Positions 53,424-63,142 of a DNA stretch of 64,000 nt are shown in pieces. The notes below the pieces were generated by a model. The model saw only the letters and a list, made by a program, of their open reading frames with translations, was not told the DNA's origin and made no database searches. The stretch comes from Actinobacillus seminis (GTDB lineage Bacteria; Pseudomonadota; Gammaproteobacteria; Enterobacterales; Pasteurellaceae): NCBI RefSeq assembly GCF_002263215.1, contig NZ_NLFK01000002.1, positions 62,001 to 126,000 of the forward strand, read 5' to 3'. A program made the translations under genes and the position numbers. Position 1 is the stretch's first letter. Each line of letters starts with the position of its first letter.

Positions 53424-54881
53424 ATGAAACTCACTTTATCAGCCATTCTTCTTCTTTTTCCGGTTTCCGTACTGGCGCACAGTCCCAAAAGTCCGAGCGA
53501 ACATTTGGACGATCACCGCATTGCAGATGAGCGGGTACGTGAAAACATTCAAGATGCCTTGCCGACACAACCTACACAAACCGTTGTGCCGAACATTCAG
53601 CCACAGCAAACGGTTGCATTAAGCGAAAGCCAGTTACAGCAACATCCTGATTTACTTGAGCGTGCCTTGATGGCGGCTTTATTGCAAGGCAATGGAGAGA
53701 ATACCTTTTTGCTGTTGCCGCACTATCAAAAGTTACCTAAAAACCTGCAAGACCCCACTTTTCACCTTTGGGCAAAAGCCCTGATTGCGCGTTGGCGTCA
53801 TCAATATACACAGTCCGTGCGTTTATACCGCCAAGCCTTAGCACAACAACCTGATTGGTCGGTTTTGCGTTTACAGACCGCCGCCGCCTTATTGTCCAAT
53901 AAAGAATTCGATGCGGCAGAAGCTCAGTTTCGCAAGGTGCAAAGCGAAAATCAGCTACCCGCCGGACTTGCCCAAGAAATTGAAGCGGTTTTGCTGTATA
54001 TCCATCGACAGAGTCATTGGCAATTCAGCGGTAATACAACGTATATCAACGACAAAAATATTAACAACGCTCCTAAAAATCCTGATTTGGGCGGAGGTTG
54101 GCGAGGTGATCAGGCTGAGTCAGGTCAAGGGTTAGCCGTCAATCTGGGCATAAACAAAAAATGGTTTTGGAAAAATGGGTTATTTAACGAATGGCGTTTA
54201 GACAGCAACAGTAAATTTTATTGGAACAACAAACGATTCAACGAAGTCAATGTGCGTGCTTCAATAGGTATCGGTTATCAAAATGCTAAAAATAGCATTA
54301 CTGTTCTGCCATTTTTTGAGCAAGCGTGGTATGCAGGGGGCAAGAAAGGCAATGAAACCTTACGACGTTTTTCCAACAGTCGTGGCATTGCATTGGAAGC
54401 GACGCACACATTCAGTCCCAAATGGCAGGGGAGTCTGAAAGCTGAAACGGCACAAAATCGTTATCGGACACGTAAGCATTTAAACGGTAATACGCACTTT
54501 GTTTCTTTATCGGCGGTGTATCAACACAATCCGAGTCAAGCTTGGTTTGGAGGAATAGACTGGCATCGCAATAACGCACGAGATGGCGATGATTCTTTTG
54601 ACCGTATCGGGGTACGGGCGGGCTGGTTGCAAGACTGGAAAGGACTTTCCACACGCTTGATTACTTCTTATGGCAAAAAAAACTATCGCAGTGCAGGCTT
54701 TTTCAACAAAACCCAACGTAATCGAGAGTTGGGCGTACAGGTCAGCGTATGGCATCGTGCCCTACACTGGCAAGGTTTAACACCACGGTTAACATGGTCA
54801 TACACTAAAACGGATAGTAACATACCATTGTTCCGTTACAACAAACAGCGCCTGTTTCTGGAAATTAATAAGCAGTTTTGA
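53424..54881 (+). CDS. slam: Slam-family outer-membrane lipoprotein exporter (DUF560)
   Basis: Slam proteins move surface lipoproteins such as TbpB to the outer face of the outer membrane. 485 residues with a signal peptide (KLTLSAILLLFPVSVLA). An N-terminal TPR-like helical domain spans about 70-190 (FHLWAKALIARWRHQYTQSV, RLYRQALAQQPDW). A C-terminal 14-strand-like barrel follows from about 200 (HWQFSGNTTYINDKN, then alternating aromatic strands) to a terminal Phe (LFLEINKQF). It lies directly before tbpB, its expected client. It is intact, although the client gene is broken. Confidence 0.88.
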   Translation: MKLTLSAILLLFPVSVLAHSPKSPSEHLDDHRIADERVRENIQDALPTQPTQTVVPNIQPQQTVALSESQLQQHPDLLERALMAALLQGNGENTFLLLPHYQKLPKNLQDPTFHLWAKALIARWRHQYTQSVRLYRQALAQQPDWSVLRLQTAAALLSNKEFDAAEAQFRKVQSENQLPAGLAQEIEAVLLYIHRQSHWQFSGNTTYINDKNINNAPKNPDLGGGWRGDQAESGQGLAVNLGINKKWFWKNGLFNEWRLDSNSKFYWNNKRFNEVNVRASIGIGYQNAKNSITVLPFFEQAWYAGGKKGNETLRRFSNSRGIALEATHTFSPKWQGSLKAETAQNRYRTRKHLNGNTHFVSLSAVYQHNPSQAWFGGIDWHRNNARDGDDSFDRIGVRAGWLQDWKGLSTRLITSYGKKNYRSAGFFNKTQRNRELGVQVSVWHRALHWQGLTPRLTWSYTKTDSNIPLFRYNKQRLFLEINKQF

Positions 54882-55022
54882 ATACAGGCAAAACAGCACG
54901 CTCTAATTGCTCTGACCGTTGTGTCGTTACAATAACCGCGACCGTTTAAGGAAATTAATAAGCGGCATTGTTTTTTCGGTAGGAGGGATTTTTTAAAAAA
55001 CTTTTGTAATTATTTAAAAATG

Positions 55023-55040
55023 AAAAAAAAAAAAAAAAAA
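55023..55040. repeat. A18 tract upstream of tbpB
   Basis: Eighteen consecutive A, ending 44 bp before the tbpB ATG, next to TCATTATTATTTATATATTATTTTATAAG. Length changes could alter promoter geometry. It is the longest homopolymer in the window. Confidence 0.9.
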
Positions 55041-55084
55041 TCATTATTATTTATATATTATTTTATAAGAAAGGATATAGATAA

Positions 55085-57023
55085 ATGACCTCTTTCAAAT
55101 TATTAGGCTTTTCGGTATTGAGTGTGGCTTTGCTCTCTGCCTGCTCTTCCGGCAAAGGTAGCTTTGATTTAGACGACGTCGAGCATACCTCTCCCTCCTC
55201 GGGTAGTTCCAGTCCCACTTATCAAGATGTTCCGACCAAACAACGGCAGCAAGAAACAGTAGAAGAAATCAACCAACCCGCCCTGGTTATGCGACAGAGA
55301 TTCCGCGTAGGAATGTGTTTTTAAAGGCAAAACAAGATAAAGTACCCATTGGTCAAGTTGAATCTATTCATCATGCATTAAACCAAATTCCTACAGTTTT
55401 TTCTGAAAAAATAAAAAAATGCCAAAATTTGATAAAAACAACACGGAGTTGGGAGATGAAGGCATTATATATTCTCATAATGAAAAACAGCCTAACCAAC
55501 GATCACTGACCTATGTTCGCTCTGGTTATGTTTTAGGATCTAATAAATTTGATATAAGGGTGAAAGAAAATACACAATATAATGCAGGGTTAATGGGGTA
55601 TGTTTTTTATCAAGGACATCAGCCTTCGACCCGTATGCCTACGCAAACAGCCACTTATACAGGTTATTGGGATTTTGTTAGCGATGCTTCTAATGAACGA
55701 AGATCAATTGCTGGTGACTTTTCCCCTTACGTTTATAGTAATACAGTGGGTAATCATGTGGGAGCGACATCTTTGGATGAACGGGTAAATCGCAAGTTCA
55801 AAGATAAACCTATGGAGCATTGGGCGACTTTTGAGGCGAATTTTGGGAATAAAAAATTAACTGGGAAATTGATCAGTAATGGTGAGATAATTGATTCCTC
55901 TACTAATCCAAAGCCAACAGAGCGCTACACCATTGAGGCAAAGATTCACGGCAACCGTTTTGTCGGTTCAGCAATGGCAACAGAAAAAGATCACACCATT
56001 TTCGGTAAAGATGCTAAAAGCCGTCTAGAGGGCGGGTTCTTTGGTCCCAAAGCCGAGGAACTGGCAGGTAAATTCTTGACGGATGACAATTCCCTGTTTG
56101 TTGTCTTCGGTGCAAAACGTGAGACAAAAAATGGCGGTACAGATGTACCGGTGGAAACCTTATTTGATGCCGTTAAAATCAGTACGGATAATCCGGAAAA
56201 TGGTAGTGAGTTCCTGAAAAGAACCGATATGGATACTTTCGGCAATGCGGCGTATTTAGTGTTGGACGGCAGACACTTCCCCTTGTTGCCACAGGATACA
56301 GCCAATAACACGACCGGCAACGGCACAAACGCAAACAACGCAGGTAAGAATGATTTTATTACCACCATAGACGGTAGCAAGCTAAGCAAGAACAACCATG
56401 AAAACCACAAAAAATACAAAGTTACCGTATGTTGCAGTAATTTGGCGTATGTGAAATTCGGCAGCTATGGGGAACAAACAACAGAAAACAATGCTTCAAA
56501 CAGCTCTATCTCCATATTTAAAAACGGTTATCTCTTCCTAACGGGCGAACGTACTTCGCTTGCCGATATGGCGAAACAAAAAGGCAACGCAAAATACCTT
56601 GGTACATGGCAAGCTTATTTTTCAAGTAAGGATAACAAAGTAGGTACTGTCGATCCTGGCGATTCTCGTAACGGCAATCATGCTAAAAGCCGTGCTGAAT
56701 TTGATGTTGATTTTGGTGGTAAGACAGTTGCAGGCAAATTTTTTGATGCCGACGGTATTACCCCTGCACTCACGTTAGACGGTGGCACGATTACAGATAA
56801 CGGCTTCTCCGGCATGGCTAAAACCCAAAATGACGGCTTTCAGTTAGATAAAGGCAGTATAGCTGGTGGTACCAAAGTAACCTTCGCCAATGCCAATATT
56901 GAGGGCGCATTCTACGGTCCGAATGCAGAAGAAATCGGCGGTACCATCACATCGAATGGCACGGGCGATAAAGTCGGCGGGGTGTTCGGTGCGAAACGCC
57001 AAGAACTATTGCAACAGAAATGA
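55085..57023 (+). pseudogene. tbpB: Transferrin-binding surface lipoprotein TbpB, two frameshifts
   Basis: TbpB binds iron-loaded transferrin and passes it to TbpA. The lipobox LLSAC has its lipid Cys at residue 20. After QPAL the next family residues GYATEIPRRN lie in another frame (one G missing near 55285). After SEKIKK the frame shifts again in an A-run near 55418-55424 to MPKFDKNNTE. From there 534 residues are open, covering both lobes. The repeated beta-barrel signatures are GPKAEELAGKF...VFGAKRE in the N lobe and GPNAEEIGG...GVFGAKRQE at the end. As written no full protein is made. Confidence 0.88.
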
Positions 57024-57036
57024 AATCTTAACTCTA

Positions 57037-57062
57037 GCTACCTGAAACATATTTCAGGTAGC
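57037..57062 (+). terminator. Inverted GCTACCTGAAA hairpin between tbpB and tbpA
   Basis: GCTACCTGAAA (57037-57047) and TTTCAGGTAGC (57052-57062) form an 11-bp stem with a 4-nt loop and no T-run. The 10-mer GCTACCTGAA equals the core of the Eikenella DNA-uptake-sequence dialect (AGGCTACCTGAA as I recall it). See findings. Confidence 0.7.
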
Positions 57063-57217
57063 AGGATGGGTATCTGCTGATATGCTCAACCTGCTTGAAA
57101 AAGTTTGTCAAATCCGCCGCCTGTCGTTGTTGACGGTGTGATGTTGCAGTGGTAAATCGCTCGGCTTTGTTGAGAAAGCATGACCCATCCGTCTTTTACT
57201 TACACGGAACGAAAAAA

Positions 57218-60040
57218 ATGTCTACAAAACCTTTGTTTAAACTTAAGCTGATAACATTGGCTGTCAGCACGATTTTTTTACCTTTTACTGAGGTGGTTGC
57301 CGATACTGAATCACCGAGTGGCAACACAGAAGCACTGCAGGAGTTGGACGCTATCCATGTGCAAGCCAAACACCATATCAGCAGACACGACAATGAAGTC
57401 ACCGGTTTGGGTAAGGTGGTCAAAAGCAGTGAAGACATTGATAAAGAACTGATTTTGAATATCCGCGACTTAACCCGTTATGATCCGGGAATTTCGGTGG
57501 TGGAGCAGGGGCGTGGCGCAACGTCAGGCTATGCGATGCGCGGTGTTGATAAAAACCGTGTTGCGATACTGGTGGACGGCTTGGGACAGGCGCAGTCGTA
57601 TTTGACCTTGGGGTCAGGTGCTAACGGCGGCGCGATTAATGAAATTGAATATGAGAATATTAAGTCGATTGAGTTGAGTAAAGGTTCCAGCTCGGCAGAA
57701 TACGGTAGCGGTGCTTTGGGTGGTGCGGTAGGTTTTCGTACCAAAGAGGCGGATGATGTGATTAAAGAGGGACAAAACTGGGGCTTGGACAGCAAAACGG
57801 CTTACAGCAGCAAAAACAGTCAGTTTACCCAATCTGTTGCCGGTGCGTTCCGTGTCGGCGGTTTTGACAGTTTGGCGATATTTACCCATCGTAAAGGGAA
57901 GGAAACTCGCGTGCATCCTGCCGCCGAAGAAGTGCAACATACTTACCGTCCGTTGGAGGGGTATTTTGACGAGTGGGATCTTCGTTCCAATGCTAATTCA
58001 GGTCAACGGTCGAATACGTATTACATCAATGCCGACGAATGTCCGTCTAAGGACATGAGTTGCCGCCGAGCCAAGGCTGAAGTGAATAACGACCGGCAGA
58101 AACCACGCTCGGAATTAAGCCCCGAAGAGCAGGCGCAGGCTGCTAAAATGCCGTATCCGACACGTACCGCCTCTGCCAAAGATTATACGGGTCCTGACCG
58201 CATCAGCCCTAATCCGATGGACTACCAAAGTCGCTCTTTCTTCTGGAAGGGCGGTTACCGTTTCTCGTCCAATCATTATGTCGGCGGTGTGTTGGAGCAT
58301 ACGAAGCAGCGTTATGATATTCACGATATGACCCAGCGTGCTTATTATACCTATGACGATGTTTGTCCGGACGGTAAGTGTCGAGACCTTCAAATCAAGA
58401 ATAAAGGGATAACTACTTCCTCCAATCCGTTAGAGGGATTGGTATTTGGTCTAGGGAATGGCGGGTTTCGTGGGGCGCGTTATGCCAGAGGCAAATTTTT
58501 TGACGAACGCCACACTAAAAATCGCTCCGGCGTTTTCTACCGTTATGAAAATCCTGAAAAAAATTCTTGGGTAGATAAGTTGACGGTGAGTTTTGATCAC
58601 CAAGATCTTCAATTAACCAGTCGCCTTCATGAAACCGCGTGTAGCGAATATCCACATGTAGAACGTTGTCGTGCCGACTTGGGAAAACCTTGGTCACGTT
58701 ACCGTACGGAGAAGAATAGCTATCAAGAGACTCTCAATCTGGTGCAATTAAACTGGGAAAAGGCGTTTAATTTGGGGGGGACGGCGCATAACTTGTCGGT
58801 GGCGGCAGGCTTCGGTACGCACAATTCCACTTTGAAACGCAGCGATTTTTATTCCGAATACGCTAAAATGCCGGACTATAAACACATAAGCGGCAAAGGT
58901 ACATATGATGACCCGAAGATTTACGAGCGTGAAAAAACATCTCCTACATTGGAAAGAATCAATCTCTGCAATAACGCAGAAGGCGATGAACGCGACTGCA
59001 CGCCACGTGCTATCAAAGGCAAGCAACATTATATTGCCTTGCGTGACCATATTGCCTTTGGTGATTACGTCGATTTGGGGCTAGGGGTACGTTATGACAG
59101 CCATAACTTTCGCGCTATCGACCTATGGACTAAAGGCGGCACCTACCGCAATTGGTCTTGGAATGCCGGACTCAGTATTTACCCCACTGAACACGTGACT
59201 GTGTCTTACCGAGTTTCCAACGGCTTCCGCGTCCCCGCTTTTTATGAACTCTACGGCGTACGTACAGGAGCTGCCGGAAAAGACAATCCGTACACTCAAG
59301 CAGAATTCTTGAACCGCAAACAGCTCGACGCCGAAAAAGCCTTTAACCAAGAAATTGGTTTGGCCGTTCAGGGCGATTTTGGTGTGATAGAGACCAGTTT
59401 CTTCCAAAACAACTATAAAAACCTGCTTGCCCGTGCAGATAAACATGTCAAGGGATTGGGTTATGTAACCGATTTTTACAGCACCCAAGAGGTAAAACTC
59501 AACGGCATCAATATTTTGGGCAAAATCGACTGGGCAGGTGTCAGCGACAAGCTGCCTGAAGGGTTATATTCCAATTTTGCCTATAACCGTGTCAAAATAA
59601 AAAAACGTAAGTTGTACGAAGGCTACATCATCGTTGCCGAACCGACATTGGAAGCTGTTCAGCCCGGTCGTTTTGTGGCAGGCATAGGTTATGACGACCC
59701 GGAGGGAAGATGGGGCTTTAATTTAAGTGCTACCTATTCTAAAGCTAAACGCAATGACGAATTGACCGGCAGTAAAGTGTACGGTGGGGGCAATACGGTT
59801 AAGATTAAAGGTAAACGCACCCGAGCTTGGTATATTTACGATTTGACGGCATACTACACTTGGAAAGAAAAATTCACGTTGAGAGCCGGTATCTATAATT
59901 TAACCAATCGTAAATATAGCACATGGGAAAGTGTGCGTCAGTCCGCTGCCAATGCCGTCAATCAAGACCGAGGCACGCATTCGGCACGTTTTGCCGCACC
60001 GGGCAGAAACTTTACGTTAAGTATGGAAATGAAGTTTTAA
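57218..60040 (+). CDS. tbpA: TonB-dependent transferrin receptor TbpA
   Basis: An outer-membrane channel that removes iron from transferrin and imports it with TonB energy. 940 residues from ATG 57218, which follows GGAA and starts a signal peptide; the GTG at 57149 is upstream of it and unlikely. Plug motifs: DNEVTGLGKVVK, IRDLTRYDPGISVVEQGRGA, MRGVDKNRV, INEIEYENIKSIELSKGSSS, GSGALGGAVGF. C-terminal signature: AGIYNLTNRKYSTWESVR, then APGRNFTLSMEMKF. The neighbours slam and tbpB support transferrin over lactoferrin. Intact, in contrast to tbpB; TbpA can import alone, less efficiently, in studied species. Confidence 0.9.
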   Translation: MSTKPLFKLKLITLAVSTIFLPFTEVVADTESPSGNTEALQELDAIHVQAKHHISRHDNEVTGLGKVVKSSEDIDKELILNIRDLTRYDPGISVVEQGRGATSGYAMRGVDKNRVAILVDGLGQAQSYLTLGSGANGGAINEIEYENIKSIELSKGSSSAEYGSGALGGAVGFRTKEADDVIKEGQNWGLDSKTAYSSKNSQFTQSVAGAFRVGGFDSLAIFTHRKGKETRVHPAAEEVQHTYRPLEGYFDEWDLRSNANSGQRSNTYYINADECPSKDMSCRRAKAEVNNDRQKPRSELSPEEQAQAAKMPYPTRTASAKDYTGPDRISPNPMDYQSRSFFWKGGYRFSSNHYVGGVLEHTKQRYDIHDMTQRAYYTYDDVCPDGKCRDLQIKNKGITTSSNPLEGLVFGLGNGGFRGARYARGKFFDERHTKNRSGVFYRYENPEKNSWVDKLTVSFDHQDLQLTSRLHETACSEYPHVERCRADLGKPWSRYRTEKNSYQETLNLVQLNWEKAFNLGGTAHNLSVAAGFGTHNSTLKRSDFYSEYAKMPDYKHISGKGTYDDPKIYEREKTSPTLERINLCNNAEGDERDCTPRAIKGKQHYIALRDHIAFGDYVDLGLGVRYDSHNFRAIDLWTKGGTYRNWSWNAGLSIYPTEHVTVSYRVSNGFRVPAFYELYGVRTGAAGKDNPYTQAEFLNRKQLDAEKAFNQEIGLAVQGDFGVIETSFFQNNYKNLLARADKHVKGLGYVTDFYSTQEVKLNGINILGKIDWAGVSDKLPEGLYSNFAYNRVKIKKRKLYEGYIIVAEPTLEAVQPGRFVAGIGYDDPEGRWGFNLSATYSKAKRNDELTGSKVYGGGNTVKIKGKRTRAWYIYDLTAYYTWKEKFTLRAGIYNLTNRKYSTWESVRQSAANAVNQDRGTHSARFAAPGRNFTLSMEMKF

Positions 60041-60100
60041 TTAAAAAAACTGCCTGCAATCGGGTTAAAAAACGGTTAAGATGATTTGTTCGTATAAATA

Positions 60101-60147
60101 AAGCTGCTTGAAGTCTTGTTATGCAGGTTCAAGCAGCTTTCGGTATT
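60101..60147 (+). terminator. Terminator after tbpA with inverted AAGCTGCTTGAA
   Basis: AAGCTGCTTGAA (60101-60112) pairs with TTCAAGCAGCTT (60128-60139), then TCGGTATTTTTTTA. The stem differs by one base from the Neisseriaceae DUS-like core GCTGCCTGAA. It is not an uptake-signal pair of the Pasteurellaceae type used elsewhere in the window. Confidence 0.8.
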
Positions 60148-60190
60148 TTTTTATTACTTATCGCTATCTTGACCATTAAGAGGAAAAATT

Positions 60191-60424
60191 ATGGCATTAG
60201 TTCGTTGTCCGGAATGTCGGCGTAAAATCAGTGAAAACGCACTCGCTTGTCCTCATTGCGGTTTTTCCTTTGCACCACAAGATTTGGAAATATATAAGCA
60301 AAAACTGGAGCAACGACGTTTAGCCAATCAAGAAATTAACCGCAAAAGCGTCAAATTGCATTTAACATGGCTGGCAATTTTTGTCTTTGTTATCGCCATT
60401 GCCGCCTTATGGCAACATGGATAA
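60191..60424 (+). CDS. Zinc-ribbon single-pass membrane protein, unknown function
   Basis: 77 residues. An N-terminal zinc ribbon (CPECRRKISENALACPHCG, residues 6-24) is followed by a short charged helical stretch (LEIYKQKLEQRRLANQEIN). A C-terminal transmembrane helix (LTWLAIFVFVIAIAALW) completes it. Such small proteins are annotated as zinc-ribbon domain proteins with no known task. GAGGAAAA ribosome site. It marks the return of uptake signals just after the tbp segment and is convergent with fba. Confidence 0.75.
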   Translation: MALVRCPECRRKISENALACPHCGFSFAPQDLEIYKQKLEQRRLANQEINRKSVKLHLTWLAIFVFVIAIAALWQHG

Positions 60425-60462
60425 CTCAAAAGTGCGGTCATTTTTTAACACGTTTTCATGCC

Positions 60463-60499
60463 AAAAAAAGGGTATCGATCAAAAATCAATACCCTTTTT
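60463..60499. terminator. Bidirectional terminator between the zinc-ribbon gene and fba
   Basis: AAAAAGGGTAT and ATACCCTTTTT pair around a 13-nt centre that itself contains GAT/ATC. Confidence 0.85.
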
Positions 60500-60518
60500 G
60501 TTAGCTCAAAAGCTGAAG

Positions 60519-61598
60519 TTATAATACGTTAACGCAATTCAAATCTTCAAAAGATTGTTCTAAGCGTTTAGACATGGATTCTTCCGCTTTGCGTAACCAC
60601 ACGCGTGGATCGTAGTATTTTTTATTCGGTGCATCAGGCCCTTCCGGGTTACCTAATTGACCTTGAAGATAGGCTTCGTTGGCTTTATAGTATTGAAGAA
60701 TACCATCCCATGTTGCCCATTGAGTATCGGTGTCGATATTCATTTTAATGGCACCATAGCTGATAGCTTCGCGAATTTCTTCTTGTGAAGAACCGGAACC
60801 GCCATGGAAAACGAAGTCGATAGATTTCGCCGGTAAATTACGTTCTTTAGATACGAACTCTTGTGACGCACCTAAGATAGACGGTTTTAATTTCACGTTA
60901 CCCGGCTTATACACGCCATGCACGTTACCGAATGCCGCTGCCACAGTGAAACGCGGGCTGATTGGGCTTAATTGGTCGTAAACATAAAGGACATCTTCCG
61001 GTTGAGTATAAAGTTTAGACTCATCCACGCCTGAATTATCAACACCATCTTCTTCACCACCGGTAATTCCGATTTCGATTTCAAGGGTCATGCCTAATTT
61101 ATCCATACGTGCAAGATATTCGCGACAAATCGCCATATTTTCTTCCATCGGTTCTTCCGAAAGATCCAACATATGAGAAGAGAACAAAGGTTTACCGGTT
61201 TCTGCAAAATATTTTTCGCCTGCCTCTAATAAACCGTCGATCCATGGTAATAATTTTTTCGCCGCATGGTCGGTATGTAAAATGACCGGCACACCATATT
61301 CTTCCGCTAAAGTATGAACATGTTTTGCACCGGCAATGGCACCTAACACATCAGCACGTGTACCGCCGGTTGGTTTAATTCCTTTACCGGCATAAAACGC
61401 GGCACCACCGTTTGAGAACTGAATAATCACCGGTGCTTTAACGCGCGCCGCTGTCTCTAAAACGGCATTCACGCTGTCAGTTCCCACGCAGTTTACCGCA
61501 GGAATAGCGAAGTTATTTGCTTTAGCATAAGCGAAGATTTTTTGAACGTCATCACCTGTCACTACACCCGGTTTTACAATGTCTAATAGTTTTGCCAT
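60519..61598 (-). CDS. fba: Fructose-bisphosphate aldolase, class II
   Basis: Zinc-dependent cleavage of fructose 1,6-bisphosphate in glycolysis and its reverse. 359 residues, identical in length to E. coli FbaA. Zn and active-site blocks: PVILHTDHAAK near residue 110, EIEIGITGGEEDGVDNSG near 180, and HGGSGSSQEEI near 265. It follows pgk on the same strand with a 91-bp gap that holds a palindromic repeat; pgk-fba linkage is common in gamma-proteobacteria. Confidence 0.97.
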   Translation of the reverse strand: MAKLLDIVKPGVVTGDDVQKIFAYAKANNFAIPAVNCVGTDSVNAVLETAARVKAPVIIQFSNGGAAFYAGKGIKPTGGTRADVLGAIAGAKHVHTLAEEYGVPVILHTDHAAKKLLPWIDGLLEAGEKYFAETGKPLFSSHMLDLSEEPMEENMAICREYLARMDKLGMTLEIEIGITGGEEDGVDNSGVDESKLYTQPEDVLYVYDQLSPISPRFTVAAAFGNVHGVYKPGNVKLKPSILGASQEFVSKERNLPAKSIDFVFHGGSGSSQEEIREAISYGAIKMNIDTDTQWATWDGILQYYKANEAYLQGQLGNPEGPDAPNKKYYDPRVWLRKAEESMSKRLEQSFEDLNCVNVL

Positions 61599-61626
61599 TT
61601 TTGTTTCCTTATGATGTTAACAATCA

Positions 61627-61683
61627 GTAGGGACACATTGCGTGTGTCCGTGGATATTTAAGTAGGGACACAATGTACCCTAC
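61627..61683. repeat. Dispersed palindromic element, copy 2 (pgk-fba gap)
   Basis: It begins GTAGGGACAC and ends ACCCTAC, with internal GTGTGTCCG. Its ends and the GGGACAC/GTGTCCG units are shared with the element at 5001-5059. Inside a cotranscribed gap it would form mRNA hairpins that could limit read-through from pgk to fba. Confidence 0.6.
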
Positions 61684-61689
61684 AAGAAA

Positions 61690-62859
61690 TTAACCGTTTG
61701 CACGTTTTTCTAAAATTTCAACCGCCGGTAATACTTTACCTTCTACAAACTCTAAGAACGCACCGCCACCGGTTGAAATATAAGAAATTTTATCCGCAAT
61801 ACCGAATAAATCGATCGCCGCCAAAGTATCGCCGCCGCCGGCAATAGAGAATGCACCATTTGCAGTGGCTTCAGCGATAGCATTTGAAATCACTTCAGTC
61901 CCTTTGCGGAAGTTCGGGAATTCAAATACACCTACCGGACCATTCCAAAGAATAGTTTTTGCAGATTTGATGATTTTCGCCAATTCTTCTGCTGATTTAT
62001 CGCCAATATCGAAGATAGATTCATCAGCTTGGACATCAGATACCGATTTTTCAGTGGCTGGCGCGCTGTCAGAGAATTCTGTACCCACACGCACATCTAC
62101 CGGCACAGGGATATTGGTAGCTTTTGCCAAGCGTTGTGCTTCAGGGATTAAATCTGCTTCGTATAAAGATTTACCTACGTTGTGCCCTTCCGCAGCGATA
62201 AAGGTATTGGCAATACCACCGCCCACAATTAATTGGTCGGCGATTTTTGAAAGACTATCCAGTACCGTTAATTTGGTGGACACTTTTGAACCGCCGACAA
62301 TTGCCAACATTGGACGTTGCGGTTCTTTTAATGCTTTACCCAGCGCCTCTAATTCCGCCGCTAATAAAGGACCGGCACAAGCTACCGGTGCAAATTGTGC
62401 CACGCCATAAGTTGAACCTTCCGCGCGGTGTGCCGTACCGAATGCGTCCATCACGAAGATATCACAAAGTGCGGCGTATTTTTTCGCTAATTCTTCAGAA
62501 TTTTTCTTCTCGCCTTTGTTTACGCGAACGTTTTCCAATACCACAACTTCACCATCAGCCACTTCAACGCCCTCTAAGTAATCTTGTACTAAACGCGCTT
62601 TGAAGCCGGCATTGTTCAAGTAATCAACAACAGGTTGTAAAGAATCTTCCGGTTTGAATTCCCCTTCCGTCGGACGACCTAAATGCGAAGTTACCATCAC
62701 TTTTGCACCTTTTTCCAATGCTAATTTCAATGTTGGGATGGTTGCACGAATACGTGCGTCAGATGTTACTTTGCCATCTTTTACCGGCACATTTAAATCC
62801 GCACGAATGAAAAGACGTTTACCTGCTAAATCTAAGTCGGTCATTTTAATTACTGACAT
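61690..62859 (-). CDS. pgk: Phosphoglycerate kinase Pgk
   Basis: Transfers phosphate from 1,3-bisphosphoglycerate to ADP. 389 residues (E. coli 387). [11 protein letters not shown] near residue 19, [10 protein letters not shown] near 57, VGGSKVSTK near 190, [11 protein letters not shown] near 310 and GGGDTLAA near 345 give the two-domain kinase. First gene of the pgk-fba unit. Confidence 0.97.
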   Translation of the reverse strand: MSVIKMTDLDLAGKRLFIRADLNVPVKDGKVTSDARIRATIPTLKLALEKGAKVMVTSHLGRPTEGEFKPEDSLQPVVDYLNNAGFKARLVQDYLEGVEVADGEVVVLENVRVNKGEKKNSEELAKKYAALCDIFVMDAFGTAHRAEGSTYGVAQFAPVACAGPLLAAELEALGKALKEPQRPMLAIVGGSKVSTKLTVLDSLSKIADQLIVGGGIANTFIAAEGHNVGKSLYEADLIPEAQRLAKATNIPVPVDVRVGTEFSDSAPATEKSVSDVQADESIFDIGDKSAEELAKIIKSAKTILWNGPVGVFEFPNFRKGTEVISNAIAEATANGAFSIAGGGDTLAAIDLFGIADKISYISTGGGAFLEFVEGKVLPAVEILEKRANG

Positions 62860-63142
62860 AATTTACCTCTTTGCTTGATTAAGATTAAAATTTTACGAAA
62901 ACTGTTAGGCATTATACCCAGTTACGACTAGCTTGTAACTGGTCTAGATCAAATTATCACCATTATTTTTTTATTAAATAATTATTTCTTAAATATCCCC
63001 GCGCTAAAGGACGGGGCTTTACGGCACGATCAGGTAAAAAACGCTTGAAAGTCGGGGGGGGTGATAACATTCCGATTATTTTTCTTTGCCGACCGCACTT
63101 AGGTTCGGCACAACGCAATTACTATTCAATAAGAGAATTTCT
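62860..63142. other. Gap between pgk and the adhesin gene, with an IS200/IS605-type hairpin
   Basis: A 283-bp gap. CCCCG-(10 nt)-CGGGG at 62997-63016 has the form CCCCGCGCTAAAGGACGGGG, like the right-end hairpin of IS200/IS605 elements and like the relic at 48735-48755. An uptake signal follows near 63091. No transposase sequence is present. Confidence 0.5.

Noticed and set aside
53424-60040. Lactoferrin receptor (LbpBA) in place of TbpBA
   Set aside because: Acidic stretches typical of LbpB are missing and the TbpB barrel signatures are clear; still, ligand choice is inferred.
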